DNA from: Pithys albifrons albifrons
Lineage: Eukaryota > Chordata > Aves > Passeriformes > Thamnophilidae
NCBI RefSeq assembly: GCF_047495875.1
Contig: NC_092459.1
Span: 39,792,490-39,856,489, forward strand
DNA: 64,000 bases
Direction: 5' to 3'
The notes below the pieces were generated by a model, which saw only the letters and a list, made by a program, of their open reading frames with translations, had not been told where the DNA came from and made no database searches. The position numbers were made by a program, and so were the translations under genes. How positions within the stretch are numbered: the first letter of the stretch is position 1; each line of letters opens with the position of its first letter. Shown here piece by piece: positions 50,148 to 62,729 of this stretch.

Positions 50148-53100
50148 AAAGACCAGCATGATCAGGTGACTGATGATGGCAAACCTCTGCCAAATAAGAC
50201 AGAGAGAAGGGAGGTTAACATCTGTACCTTTTTCAAGTAAACGAAATTGCATTTAAAAGAAGACAAGTTCTTGATGAAATGTTACAGATATTAATAAAGC
50301 AGTGGTTTGCCCAAACTCTATTCTTGATGTGTCTATTGCTTTGATGCTAGGAATTCCAACACTTTTTTCCCCCAAAAATACCACTTTTTAAAGAAAACAG
50401 TCACCACATTACCTGAGTCTACTTCTGTGCATCATAATTAAATATATTTGAGCCTCTTATTTTGGAAAGTCATGCCTGAGAAATAATGCATGATATGCTT
50501 TTAAAATCATTTAACATTCATTATGTACTATCAAGGTCCTGAGTTTATGAACTATTTTTCTTTAGGGCCATGGATTTTAAACATAATATGTTTGTCAAAG
50601 CAAAGGAAAAAAATCATTTGAGACTTTAGTTAGTCAGTGTTAGGGCAAAGCCAATAACTCTGAAAATGCCTTCTCCAGCAAGGGGCAACTTCTGAAGAGA
50701 ACAATCCTGGACAAAAGCTGTTCCCTTTTAGTAAACAAATTAACTTTTACAGAGCAGGGAACTCACAGTAGAGAGAAGTGTTCATGTTTAGAAAGCAGAT
50801 TGCACTTGGTTAAGATGCCCATTTTACAGTCCTAGTGTCAGACGGCAAGATTAGTCAGACTTCCAGGGCACCTGAATCTGCTTCGTGGCAGAAGCATGTT
50901 GCTGCCTTGTATTTCCTTGCCAGCCTTATGATGAGAACCAGGAGAGCAGTGAAAGCTGTTAAACATAGTTCATAATTCAGCCATATCTTTGGCCTTAGCT
51001 CCAGCGAGCCCAGATGGGAAATAAGGGTCGTTTAGCAACAGAGCACTTCCCACAAACTAGAGAGAGATGTAAAATGTACTCACCTACTCATAATTTTCTT
51101 TCTCTGAAGTGGATACTGGGTCCTCTGTGACCCATTAGAGCTGGATTATTCTTCTGCTCTAAACAAAGAAGCTATCTGATTTTTTTTTGCAAGCTTCTCA
51201 AACTAGTGCCAACTGCCCAAACTGGGAAGAGAAAATACAAATCCTGATGAATAAACATTCTGCAAGATTAGCCATCTCCAAGCAGTAGATGTTCACTTTT
51301 ATCTATTTAATTTATCAAATAAAAAATGGAAATGAAGATGGTAAAGCAAGATACCAAAATGAAGGAATCGAAGGATTTCTCCCTTAGCTCTTAGCAGGAG
51401 TGCTGAGGAACAAAAGAATGATTAGAGACATAATGCAAATGAGACAATTTTCTGGGTGGGGTCTCTCCACATCCACTGTAGAAAAGGAAAATTCCAAGCA
51501 GGAAAATACATTTTAGCTTGTTCCCTTGTGGGTGTCTGGTGCTCAGTGATGCATCACAGGTGGGACGTATCAAACAGTAAAACAAATCTTCACAAGCATA
51601 AGAGACATTTAAGATATCAGGAAAATTGAACCCAGAGGAAAGAAAACCTTTATTTGAGAGTGGCTGTGTGTTTTATTGTGTTGGATTGCTTTTTTTTTTT
51701 CTTTATTGCATCTCCACAGCATAGGAAAAAAGCTTTTTTTTTTTTAAATGAACAAACAAGTTCTCTCAATACTGCAGAATTTTGTGCCTACAGGTCATGG
51801 TTGGTTTAAACAGTACATATGGGAAAGCATAAAAAAGCAGGTATGCATACAAGAAGAGAAGCACTGACCTGCTGTAGCCTTTTCCTTGGCAGCTGCCCAG
51901 AAGAATACTAGTCTTAAATAAACAACCTGATAGACTAGAAAACTTTTCAATTTGTATATCAGGAAATAAATATTAGATGTGGCTGTTTGCCACCCTTTTC
52001 TTAAAACTGCCCACAGAATCCTAAAATTATATCTGATGTTCTTCAATGATTAATTTTTGCATAAACAGAATTTTTAAGTTCCAACCGCATCTTAAGTGCT
52101 AATGTGTATAAATGACTGATCTTCTGGAAAGACTCAAGAGCACAGCAAAGGAAAGTGTTTGGTTCAGATGACAGTTTAGCATGCTAATATGAACTGAAAA
52201 TCAGAAGATGCTATTATTGGAGGTGGAAAATGGCCTCACATGTAGTAGCTTTCCTAAAATGCAGAAAATAAAGCAATAATTCGTTGTAAGTGATAAGAAG
52301 CAATCTGAATAATGGAAAGTTTTATCAACATGTTTACAAAGAAGTTGTTCTATGCATTCTAAAGCAATCTGGTTTCCAATGGAGCCTTACTCTCTGACAC
52401 CATTTCTCTAATATGTTCCCTTGCAAAGAGCCTTGTTTCTGTGCACAATTATCCTGAAAATGCTACATGGCAAGGAAGAGCCTACACTGGGACCAGTTTG
52501 GACCTAGATGAATAACTAACTGGCCAACCACAAAACTGTGCTAACAAACATGGCCTGCTTTTCCTTGAGAAAGTGTCAAATGTGGGACACTCATCCAGCT
52601 ACAACTTTTTGAAAACCTGGGAGAATTTTATTCATGTCTCCTTTTCAGTTTTAATAAATGCAATCAAAAATAGATCACAGATTCAAGATACACTTGGAGA
52701 AAATCAGAAGACAGCCAGATCAACAAAGTAAACACAACAAAGTATAATAAATTATGGAAAAAAACCCACTACTAAGTGTTCAATCTTATATTGAAACTTT
52801 TGATACACAGCTTCAGAGAATTGATGATCAGTCACCCAGAAAAAAACTGTAATGGGCTAATTTTTCTGCAAAATCTCTATCAATAACACTTGTACACCAG
52901 GACTAAGATCCAATCAAGTCCCTACCTAACAGCTGTGTTATATCCTTAACCACAGGATTAAAAGGTTGCCCTTTTTAAGGCATCATTAACAGAATTTTCA
53001 GAACTCTATGTAACACCATGAAACACGTGCTTGAATCCTGCATAATCAAGTTGCAGAAGGCAGAAACCTCCCTTGTTTCAAATTTAAAAGGATCAAGAAG

Positions 53101-54386
53101 TTTGAGAAAATTTAGAAATAAATGCATCTATTGACTCAGGACTTTTAAATATTCTGAGTGACTATAAAACATAATCTGAAAGATTACTAGATACTTCAAT
53201 CCCACATGCTAAGAAAAATCACTTGACCATTCTCTGTGGAATTCACTTCATCTGATCATAGGCAACTACAGGTTATATGGTGTTTCTCACAGCTAAATCC
53301 ATAGTCCCTGGCTGGGGGGAAAAGACCTTCCAGAGAGCAAGTCATTCCACACCTTACACTTCCTCTAGCACTGGATTCTGTATCAGGAGATATTTAGCTA
53401 TTTCCATGGGCTGCACAGCAGTCTGAGACGCTAATTTGCACCACCTCTTAGCCTCCAGATGACTAAAGTTTAGCAAGATGAGCTCCAACACTAACGATTT
53501 ACTTTCACTTTTACTCAAATGCATGCAATCACAATCTAATTTATATTTTGAGCTCATAAGAGCAGGAACTATCTCAAGGCCTGACAAAGAACTCAGGACT
53601 CAGTATTTATTTACCATATTCACCATTCCAAAAGCAATATTCCTTTTCTTCATACTGGATTTTCATTGAACACTCACTTCCAGCTTCTCTTATGAATGGC
53701 AATAAAATGCAGAGGCAAAATATCTGAGTAGATAACACTACCTTCTTCAGTGTTTGAAAGATGAAGAAATTTTTAGCTTTTGATATTGTTTATGATGTTA
53801 CCCTTGATGGCTGGAGATGGTTTATTTAAATTCCTCTGACAATTCTCTAGGTGGTCTTGTTGGTCCAAACACAAATGTGTGTTACCACCATTTCAACACC
53901 TGTTTATTTGATGTAAGAGCAAATGGTCAAGGAATTCCCGAGGAGAACAACAGAAAAACAAAAACACCAGTTGTAAAATGCCTCCTTGGGAGGTTTCAGT
54001 GTCTAGTAGAGTGTCCAGGTACTTGGGCTCTCCAGAAACAGCTGGCAAAATTGCAAAGTACCAGCTGCTGAAAGATCTGGTCAGCACATACACAGATCAT
54101 TTCTACAATGAATTACAATGAACATCAACAAGGGATCTTGCTGTCTTCTGGACATCTGTGTGATGCCAAAAGGGCTTTGATCAAAACTAGAAAAAGGCCC
54201 ACAATCAGTGCAAAGCATTCAAGGCACTTTCAGCAAAGATAGCAAATTGGCATGGAGCTCTTTCACTGTATGATGCTGCAGTTTTGAGATGAAATGCCTG
54301 TCAAGGTGAAAGTCCTCTGCACTGCCAGAATGGTAAAAACCTCTTTTTCTCATCAAGAAGATTAAAGATACACTGTGTGTGCAGGT
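50148..54386. other. Unique non-coding sequence, nothing recognised
   Basis: AT-rich sequence without recognised gene, RNA or repeat family; open frames are 84 codons or fewer. Confidence 0.5.
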
Positions 54387-54538
54387 GAAGAGGAGGAAAG
54401 GAGGAGAGGAGAGCAGAAGTAAAGAAGGGAGGGAAGGGCAGGAAAGGGATGGAGAAGGGAGGGCAGGGGAGAGGGACGGGAGGGGAGGGGAGAAAAGGGG
54501 AGAGGAGGCAAGGCAAGGAGGTGAGGGAAGATGAAGAG
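54387..54538. repeat. Purine-rich (GGGA)n-like tract
   Basis: About 150 bases that are almost all A and G on the + strand, rich in GGGAGGGG and GGAAAGG words with few pyrimidine interruptions. Such tracts can form triplex or G-quadruplex structures. The 118-codon frame on the complementary strand, rich in Pro, Ser and Leu, is a by-product. Confidence 0.92.
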
Positions 54539-55039
54539 TTTGTGAGTAGATACGTCCTCCTAGCAGAGAAAGCAAGTGTTTCAGTTCGATATTACTGTTT
54601 TTTGCTGTTGTTATTTATGTTTTTGAGTAATGAATTACCCTTAGCCACTTACCAAAAACCTTTTGGGTACTGTGTTGTTTCTATACCAGCAAGACAGCCT
54701 GCATGCAGATTACTGAAAATCAGATCTGTCTCCGAAAGACAGCCCCTCATTTGCTTAGACTATCCTGCTCCACAGTTATAAAGTTTGTAGTGTAGCTACA
54801 TCTGCAACCTTGCTGCTGTCCCAGCTTGAGAGCTGCTCCTTGATGAGACAGGGAATGCCATTTAAAATAAATAAATAACTAAAATTAAAAAGTATATGTA
54901 TAGAAGCAAGGCTGACAAGGGGGGCTGGGGTGGGGTGGAGTGGAGCACTCATGCTTGAAACCCCTTGCTTGTGCAATAATGAGCTTGAAAGCCTTGCTGA
55001 AGTGGTTTTACAGCTGTGCAACAAAATGGTGCACTCTCC

Positions 55040-55270
55040 TCCCTTAATGCTGACATTTTAATGTAGGATCACAGCTATTCAGATTGTCCATTGGAGCTGG
55101 CAGGCTGATGGTGTGAGCAACTACGCACTCTCATCAATGTCGCTTGGATGAAAGCTGCTGTCAGGCTCAATAAAATGGCAGGCTAGGCCAATCTGGCACA
55201 CATGAAAGGAAACTGGAAGAAAGGCTTAATTGCACCTCCAGCAGATTCCAGTTATTCTGCTGGTCTGTTA
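55040..55270. promoter_or_regulatory. Candidate conserved non-coding element
   Basis: Balanced-composition, non-repetitive block between the purine tract and the SINE. It holds ATCAATG, TTAATTG (55226-55232), CCAAT (55188-55192) and a CTGCTG-type palindrome near 55240-55265. No open frame of note on the + strand. The call is based on texture and is not tested. Confidence 0.25.
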
Positions 55271-55965
55271 ACAACACACAGCCTGGCACGCCAGTCCAGT
55301 CCAGTCTGCTGTGCTTTGTTGGTAGGAAAAACTCCTTGAAGGTATGGCACAAAGACATTCTGGGTTAGACAATGATAACCAAAGCCAAAGACATCACAAG
55401 TCTTCTCGGCTTGGTTAGTAGTAGCTACTGAATCCAGAAAAAAAAAAAAAAAGAGAAACAGAGGAAAGAACCCTAAAATAAAAGGTTGGATTGGTTCATG
55501 CTTGAGTGACCAGGGCAGGATCCACCAGAACTGGGGAGATGCCAAGATGGGCTAGACACTATTCTGAGACATCTCAGGGAAGATCCAGTGGGAAGAGCAG
55601 ACATTAGAAAGTGACATTAAGACAAAAGAGAGGAAAGGAAGGCATGCCTGATGAAACCAAATACTGTGGCATTCACTCTGAGCACAGTGCTGGGCGGCAT
55701 CAAGGATGGATAAACTAAGCATTTGTGTCTTTGATATGTTGGTAGTGAATTGAGGAAGGGCAAGAGACTGGGTTTTATTGTATTTTTCCATTTTTGTTCA
55801 AGGGTCGTGTGGTTGTGACCTCTTGTTGGAATGTTTACAAAAAACATTTTTCTGCTGGTGGGTAGAAGGAAACGAGTAAATAAAATATATTGAATACAAA
55901 AACCTTTCCTAGGGATAGGTAGCAACAAGCCCTTGGTGCAATCTTTTGCCTTTTAAAAGGGACTG
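55271..55965. other. Unique non-coding sequence, nothing recognised
   Basis: Contains a 15-base poly-A run at 55438-55452 and a short CCAGT repeat near 55290. The minus-strand frames here (97 and 103 codons) resemble no known protein. Confidence 0.5.
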
Positions 55966-55973
55966 TGCCAGGT

Positions 55974-56046
55974 GGTCCCATGGTGTAAAGGAGAGCACTC
56001 TGGACTCTGAATCCCAAGGTCCTGAGTTCCAGTCTCAGTGAGGACC
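55974..56046 (+). tRNA. tRNA-Gln(CTG)-like sequence, SINE head, not a functional tRNA
   Basis: 73 bases closely follow vertebrate tRNA-Gln. The D arm region is TGGTGTAAAGGAGAGCA and the anticodon loop CTCTGAA has anticodon CTG at 56007-56009. The T arm is perfect: CTGAG / TTCCAGT / CTCAG (56022-56038). The two lowest pairs of the anticodon stem are broken (TCCCA instead of the complement of CTGGA). The acceptor keeps about five pairs (GGTCC with GGACC). With these defects and the flanking SINE structure it is a tRNA-derived promoter rather than a working tRNA gene. Confidence 0.85.
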
Positions 56047-56070
56047 GTCCCCTGGCAGTTCAATGCCTCC

Positions 56071-56141
56071 CTGCCATCCCATCCCATCACATCTCGGATG
56101 CTCAGCAGGGTCAGCCCCGGTTACTACCGGGTGCTGTGGAT
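56071..56141 (+). repeat. 5S rRNA-like segment within the SINE
   Basis: ATCTCGGATGCTCAGCAGGG followed by TCAGCCCCGGTTA and CTACCGGGTGCTGTGGA parallels the middle and 3' end of vertebrate 5S rRNA. About 24 bases of the 5S sequence are missing between GGTTA and TACCGGGTGCTGT. An upstream TGCCATCCCATCCC also resembles the 5S GCCATACCACCC block. The match is by recall of 5S rRNA, not by alignment. Confidence 0.7.
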
Positions 56142-56346
56142 AGTCCGAGGACTTCACTGTCACTGTCCAAGCTCGCTCAGCCATGGCAAATGGACCTCAG
56201 GACTTAGATGGTGGGGCCAGATCTGCACACGCTGTGCCTCACCTAAAAAATCCACTGCACAGACTGGAAGGGCACACCCACGTGGGGAGAGCCCTTCCCA
56301 AATCTTCGTTCGCAAAGTGTGGACATACATACATATACATACAAAT

Positions 56347-59300
56347 GGGACTGAGATAATGGGAAGTAATGAGATACCTCTGAATATCTACTTTTGCTGG
56401 CACAGCATTGTGAAACTAAGGAAAGAAATTATCTATTTTTTTAAAGGCTCTATACTTGTAAGATGTGGCAGGATTACTAATTTCTTTATAGATCAGCACC
56501 AGGTGGCCACAGGGTAAAACATTTAGTCCATCCATTCTGTCTGTCTTGGAAGGTGTATAAAGATTACTTGATTTCTTAGTAATTTTATTTCTTGGGGTTT
56601 TAATTTTACTTGCAGGCATGTGCAAGGACCACATAAAACAGATCCAAGGCTGCAATTTTATTACTTTTTGAAGCATGATAAAAAGGCATTACTCCGAACA
56701 AATATTAACATTTTCTATATAGTTGTTCTTTTGTAGTGCAGTATAGAATTACTCAAGAATATCATGTACTGTGACATGTTGAGAAAACAGAATATATCCC
56801 TATCTTGTGATAAACCTAATTTCAGTTGCACAAATTCTTCCACTTCTAACTCCCATTAGAACAAAACCCTCACTGTCACATATATTTTGTATTCTTACAC
56901 TATCTGGGGATGAATGGATCTTGTAGGTGTTAGGCAGCTGATGCCTACACAACTAGGTAGGAGAGACACTACTGGTCATCAGTACTGAAACTACCCCCAT
57001 TTCTGGATCCTTCTGCAAAGAAAATTGAAGCAAATGAACTCAGCAGCTCATTCATATAATGACCTGCCAAAAATAGAGAGCACAGCAACTTCCCACAGGA
57101 CATGGATGGCTGGGAAACTGAAAATGCTCCTCTGTCAGCCTGACAAAAATAAGGAGAAATTCTTATTCCTACTTTAAAGAATAGTCTCTATGTTTAAATC
57201 AGAGTCTCCTATGCTTACATATTAAAGAGTCTAGTTGCTTCAGCTTATGGACTCTGACCATCATTAAGATCACAGATGTAAAGAAATTAGACCAAGGAGG
57301 CTGCCTGTGATTTTTTAGCACACAGTAGCAGAGGAGGCTCTTTAAGAGAAATTTGTTTCGGCCAAGTAGTTCTTGTAGCAAACTAGTAATTCTGCCTTGC
57401 CAATTTTCTTTCTCCAAGGTACATGATGGTTCCCCAGTTCCAGTGGTGAAGTGATGCACGTGTCTGCATCTGAGGATGCTGAAGCAATGCATTCATTGTC
57501 TTGAGATGATGGAATAGAGGGTTCCACTGCTTCAAAGTGTATTTAGCACTTGGGATAATTTTCCAGAGATCCAGGCTTGGAATCACATTTTGGGGGCTTG
57601 AAAATACACAGATCAGAATTTTTGCAGCAGGCTGGTGTCTACTGAGGAGTTTAAAGCTTGGTGGCATTGTATTTGACATTAAAAATACATGGAGTTTCCT
57701 TTAATGTAAAGTCCTTTGATGGTAAAATGGATGGGCATTGAAATGGCCAAAGCCATTCCCTTCAGATGAAGTCAGGAAAGAAATATCCTTAGCTCAGTTG
57801 CATACAATACAGATATTCACCATCCGAAGAATGACACAGGGATCAATGAAAATTGCAAGTTCACAGACATATAATTTCCTAATTGAAAGGCTTAATATGA
57901 CCACTGCAACAAGAAGAATATACCCGGTGTTGACCTACTTCAAAATAAAATTTTAAAAAAAAAAGTCATTTTATGGCTGCTTGCTTCACTCTACCTACTT
58001 GTTTCCTTGAAGATAGCTTTATATAAAATATAAATATTCCTTGCCAGCATTTTGATCCAAGAGAAAAGTTTCATCCTTCAGTAGTGCAGGTAATAGAACT
58101 GGTCAGATTTGAAGCATGGGAGCACTTTTTTATCTTGGATCTTTAATATTTTACAGTTCAGGCAACAGAATTTAACCAAATCATTGGAGATATAACTACT
58201 AAGCTCTCCACACACACACAACCTCATCCTATAGGCTTCATTTTGTTTCCTGCTTTCCTGATTTATGTGTAGTAAAAACATGGTTTAAATGAGATATAAA
58301 ATTTGCATTCCTATTTAATTATCTCCTGGGACAATTAATGTCCCCTAAAAATTTCAGTATTTTGGCTACAAAACAGATTTAATAATAACAAGAGTGGCAG
58401 CACTAAAGTCAAAAGAAAGGTCTATTAAATCAGTAACCCTACTGATTTAAATAGGACTAGGACTGCTCCCTGTGACTTTACGGATACTTATCATGCAAAT
58501 TTTCAGAACATCCTACTAAGCTTTTCACTCTAATGCACTTACAAGGTCCTGCCTCCAACAAACTGTTTCCCGGAGATGCACATGTAATGCACTTACACTT
58601 AAACCTCTTCTCTATCCTAAACTAGCCAGGTTTTAGAACAAGATGAGAGGTTGGGTTTACAATACCACTCCAAAACCTCTTAAAATTAGAAAATTATGCT
58701 GAGAATTTCAGGAGAACAGGGTTTTTAAAAATATTTAATGGCATTTTCACCATTCCTCTTATATAAGATTTATTTTAAATCTTAAGGAGTGTGTATTCTC
58801 ACAAAGTTTTTATTCTAATTTTCTGTGCCAACATCATCACACACATATTTTCTAACTCACAACATAGTTTAAGGGTCAGTCTTCAGAGAGACATTGAGAA
58901 CCATTCATTGTTTTATTTTTGTTTGGTTGACAAAATTCCCTCATAAATAGAGCTGCCATGGTTAAGAGGAAAGTCCTGTAAAACCATATGATGGTGATAA
59001 CAAATACAGTATTTTAATATTTCAAGTTTACAATGTTCTATGTTGTAAGATTTATTTAAGATAATGCTAGGAACTGACCAGTCACTAAATGTAAAAGGCA
59101 AGGAAGGACAAATGAAATGTAGCAGTCAAGGATGTACAATAATTACAAAGCTAAGACATCATACACAAAGTTAATAGCAGAAAAGTTAGATACATGGTTT
59201 AAGCTAATGTAGATTTCCTCTAGAGTAAACAGACACACTAAATTTCAACAGGCAATTCCTCTTCCTTTAAAACAGTCTCCAAAAATTAGATCAATTGCCT

Positions 59301-61008
59301 TCTGAAGGTGCCAATCTCTGACCAGTGACTACTGCTGTCATTAAGACATCTAAGCTAGAATGGACATCTAACTTCTGACCAGTTACTGACACATCCACTC
59401 AATAAGCTACATGGCAAAATTAGGGGAAATACAGTACATTAGTAGGAGTCTGGATGTACTGATTTGTGTTCGGGAATGTTTGCACCTATAACAGATGCAC
59501 AAAGGAATAACAATGCTGAGAGAAGCTCATATGCAGTTCTGAGGGAATGCTTTGATGAGAGGCATTTGTAGTAGCTGCTTTTGGCTGACTTTAATGAGTT
59601 GCATGTCAGGAAAGCATGTCAGCTGCAGGTGACAACAAGGCTGGAACCCATAGCCAATCCCTGAGAAACCACATATATCCAGCAATGAGACAGGACAGCA
59701 AGGAATTTTTTTTTTTATACAGGATAAGTAAAGTGCCCCAAAGTTGTGCTCTAACTGCTTCAGTTTTCTCCTGTTGTTACTGCCTGGAAAATCAGTTTCT
59801 TCTTGTGTAGTTCCCTCCCTTAGTCAGGCCTGATGACAATAGACTGAATGCATACTCCGTATTTAATGACGAGGAACTGCAGCACATACTAATGGTGCCA
59901 TAGCTTCTAATATCATCCAATATTCCCTGCCGGCTTTGCAATTACATACACATGGAGCAGGGAAGTGGCATGTGGCACTCCCGGTGAGGATAAGCAGGTG
60001 TCTAGAATTACCTTCTGACATCTCTCAGAGGAAGAAGGTAAGTGTGAGTTAACTGACCCCACACACAGCTCCGAATGCCTCGAGGCCCCTAATGGCAAAG
60101 GCTGATGTTGGAGTAAGGAGTGTCTGCGTGTCTAAGTGACTACTCTAAATTCCCTTCCACCTCTCCTGGTCGGGAGGACACTCTTTACAGTCAAGCCAAC
60201 AAGACAGGTTCTGTAACCCACTATTGCACCCAGTGTAGAGGTATTTAATCAAAGCATATTTAATAATAATAGTAATAATCAAAGCATATTTAATCAGGAT
60301 CTTCATCTTCAATTTGTGGTTTTTGTTTCCTAGGTTTTGTTTCCTTCAGTTGAATTACATACAAAGGATTATGTAGTTCAGGAGAAACAGAAGTGTTCTC
60401 ATTTTGGTATTGGGAAGACAATTTTATTTCTCTCCTGTATTTTTTTCATTAGTGGGAAAAAAATTAACAAATGGACAAAGGGGCAACATTTTAAGAAGTC
60501 TTTAATTATTTCTGGGGTTGACACACCAGCTATATTTTGTTTGCCTGCTGTCATTTAATGATGCAACCTATAGTAAATTAAATTACATGACAGAGTAGTA
60601 CAGTGTGTTGGACAACAGGCAAAGAGCCTATGCTCTACTCATTACCGTGCCTTTGACTAAGTATGTGAATTTGAGTGCACCTTCTTCCATAGTATCCCAT
60701 ATCCATAAAAAGAATAATGATCCCTCTTTAGAGACTCAGTTATTAAAGCCAGGCTTTTCCATTAAACATAAAAGGAAATATTTGACTGGATCATTTTTTT
60801 TCCTTTTGATTTTCTGGATTTTCACAGGAAATCAATTTACTTGGGGTTTTTTAATATATTCTCAGGGCCAAATTTTTTAGCTTTTAAGAGTTCATACAAA
60901 AATATTGGCAATATGAAGCTATTTAAAAAATATATCAAAATTCAGGTTTTAAATTCATAACTGAAGTGTGTTTATTCATATATATGCATGCATATGTGTG
61001 TGAATCTA
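56347..61008. other. Unique non-coding sequence, nothing recognised
   Basis: AT-rich sequence. An 18-base unit AATCAAAGCATATTTAAT occurs twice near 60246 and 60277, separated by a TAATAATAGTAAT stretch. A donor-like AAG/GTAAGT is seen at 60038 but no matching acceptor or conserved frame. No gene recognised. Confidence 0.5.
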
Positions 61009-61122
61009 TATAGAATCATAGAATATGCTGAGTTGAAAGGGACCCATCAGGATCATCAAGTCCAATTTCTGATCCTGTGCAGGACACCCCAAGAATCACA
61101 CCATGTGCCTGAGACATTGGGT
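61009..61122 (-). mobile_element. CR1 LINE 3' fragment
   Basis: Begins TATAGAATCATAGAATATGC, the CR1 terminal repeat, then GGACCCATCAGGATCATCAA and CACCCCAAGAATCACACCAT of a CR1 subfamily different from the copy at 44892. Similarity stops near 61122. It lies directly beside a short TATATGCATGCATATGTGTG repeat. Confidence 0.85.
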
Positions 61123-62729
61123 TCCTTCCTCTTCATCTCATAGTGCCTCAAGTATTGCAGGCTCTCTCACCACACTGCTCCCTCCCCATACTCACAAGCT
61201 TGAAGAATCCAGCATTGCAAACTTCCCTGAGCATCAGGCTCTAGGCTCTAGAAAGCACCTTCCCTGGCACTTTTCTGGGAAGCAACCTTGGGGTTTTAAA
61301 ACTAAATTTTCCTCAACTTGATGTGCTCCTACAGCTGGTGAAGTGCCACAAGGATGTCAAATCTCCCTTCAGGAGATGTGAGCAAGAAAACCTTGTGCCT
61401 TCTTTTGGCCAGGCCTTCCATACCTAAAACAAAGCTGCTGCTGCAATTTTCAGGTGGGATAGTGTCAAAGGGGAAAAAAATTGTATCCTGGAAAAATTAA
61501 AAAACTTTTGGGCACCTAATGTGGGACTTGAAAGGTTTGAGATAACAGATATGATTGGGATATGCTAGATTGAATTTATAGGTGTTAGTGCTGTTTGGCT
61601 GGTAATGAGCAGGCTCCTGTGCTTGCCATGGGACTCACTTTCATGGCTGTATATTAGAGTCTTTTGTTTATTATGATAAATGTTAGTATTTGATGTACAT
61701 ATGACAGCATGGATTGGGTAGTCATTACTTTTGCACTACTCTTTCTTCATATAAGCTTCGTTTTTTAACTCCTGAAACTGTAAGTTTAGTCAGGAAGTCT
61801 TAACTTTCATTAAATTCCATGCTTCTATTCTGGCATGAGAGCAGGAAAACCAAACCATGGACTGAAGAAGTTGTTTGGATACATCTCAGCAAAGTCACAG
61901 ATGTGAGTCTTGTGAAATCAGTGAGTGATCTGGTTGTTTTCTACTCTTTGAGCGACATGATTCTCTAACTCTGTTAGGTTTTTAATTCCTTTATGTTTTG
62001 AGTCCAGGGAAAGAGGAGGGGGTTTACAATGAAAATCGGGACAAAGAAAGTCACCGCGTTGAGATGAAAGATCTTGTTGTAGACAGGCACCTGCCCGTGT
62101 ATAGCTTAGAGATGGATGATGAATTGAATACTGCCACCTTTTGGCTGTGACCACGGCCAGGGCGTTGTGAGGAGGAGATTTCTTCCAGACTTCCTTCCAC
62201 AGCAGGCTGGGCATCTGGCAAAAGCACCCTTTCATTCGAACCCAACGCTGGAGTACTTCCTAGTACCACACACTATGTTGGCATCACATAATTTAGGTTT
62301 CGCCCCGTATCTGTGAGGTCCTCGGAACTGAGGAGATGGGCTAATAATGCGGAGAGCTGTTAGCTTTACTAAAGACTGAGTGCAATCAAGTTGATGTAAA
62401 CAGTCACTTCAGCCTGACTGCGGTACACTCTTCCTGCCTCAGGAATACTTGAGAGTATCTCGCATTGTGTTGTGCTGAAATAGTGTTTTCTCAAGCGGTG
62501 AATTATATGCAGTTTGTACTTCAACCTCTTTTGAGCACTTAGCTGTGAATGTTTGTATTAGTGCCAGTGAGTGTGAGGTGATCTCATTAGAAAGAGAAAG
62601 AAAATATCAGCCACAGAATTATTTCCCAGTGATTTAGTGACTAGCTCTTACTCACATACTATTTCTGCAGTTCTTACATAGGGGTTAAAAAAGAAAAAAA
62701 CACCCAAATATTTGGTTGACAGTAGGATA
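61123..62729. other. Unique non-coding sequence, nothing recognised
   Basis: No gene or repeat recognised. The frame at 61918-62235 (-, 105 codons) has no known domain. Composition rises in GC toward the right. Confidence 0.45.

Larger units (their letters stand above)
55966..56346 (+). mobile_element. SINE with tRNA-Gln head and 5S rRNA-like second module
   Basis: A 381-bp retroposon flanked by perfect 7-bp direct repeats GGGACTG (55959-55965 and 56347-56353). Order of parts: an eight-base leader; a tRNA-Gln(CTG)-like head (55974-56046); a link; a 5S rRNA-like segment (about 56071-56141); a unique body; a short hairpin with a TTCG loop (56304-56317); and a CATA-type tail (56323-56345). The head carries pol III box A- and box B-like sequences that could drive its transcription. 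The tail lacks the CR1 terminal repeat, so CR1 is unlikely to have mobilised it. An RTE-clade LINE such as AviRTE is one testable partner (inference). No protein is encoded; the long + strand frame across it is incidental. Confidence 0.82.

Noticed and set aside
54219..54575. 118-codon Pro/Ser/Leu-rich minus-strand frame
   Set aside because: It is the complement of the purine-rich tract.
55974..56046. Functional tRNA-Gln gene
   Set aside because: Anticodon and acceptor stems carry mismatches, no T-run terminator follows closely, and the sequence is the head of a SINE with target duplications.
56038..56517. 159-codon plus-strand open frame
   Set aside because: It runs through the SINE and into flanking sequence; SINEs do not code.
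60031..60043. Exon end with strong splice donor AAG/GTAAGT
   Set aside because: No acceptor with a supporting reading frame upstream; such donors occur by chance in this length of sequence.
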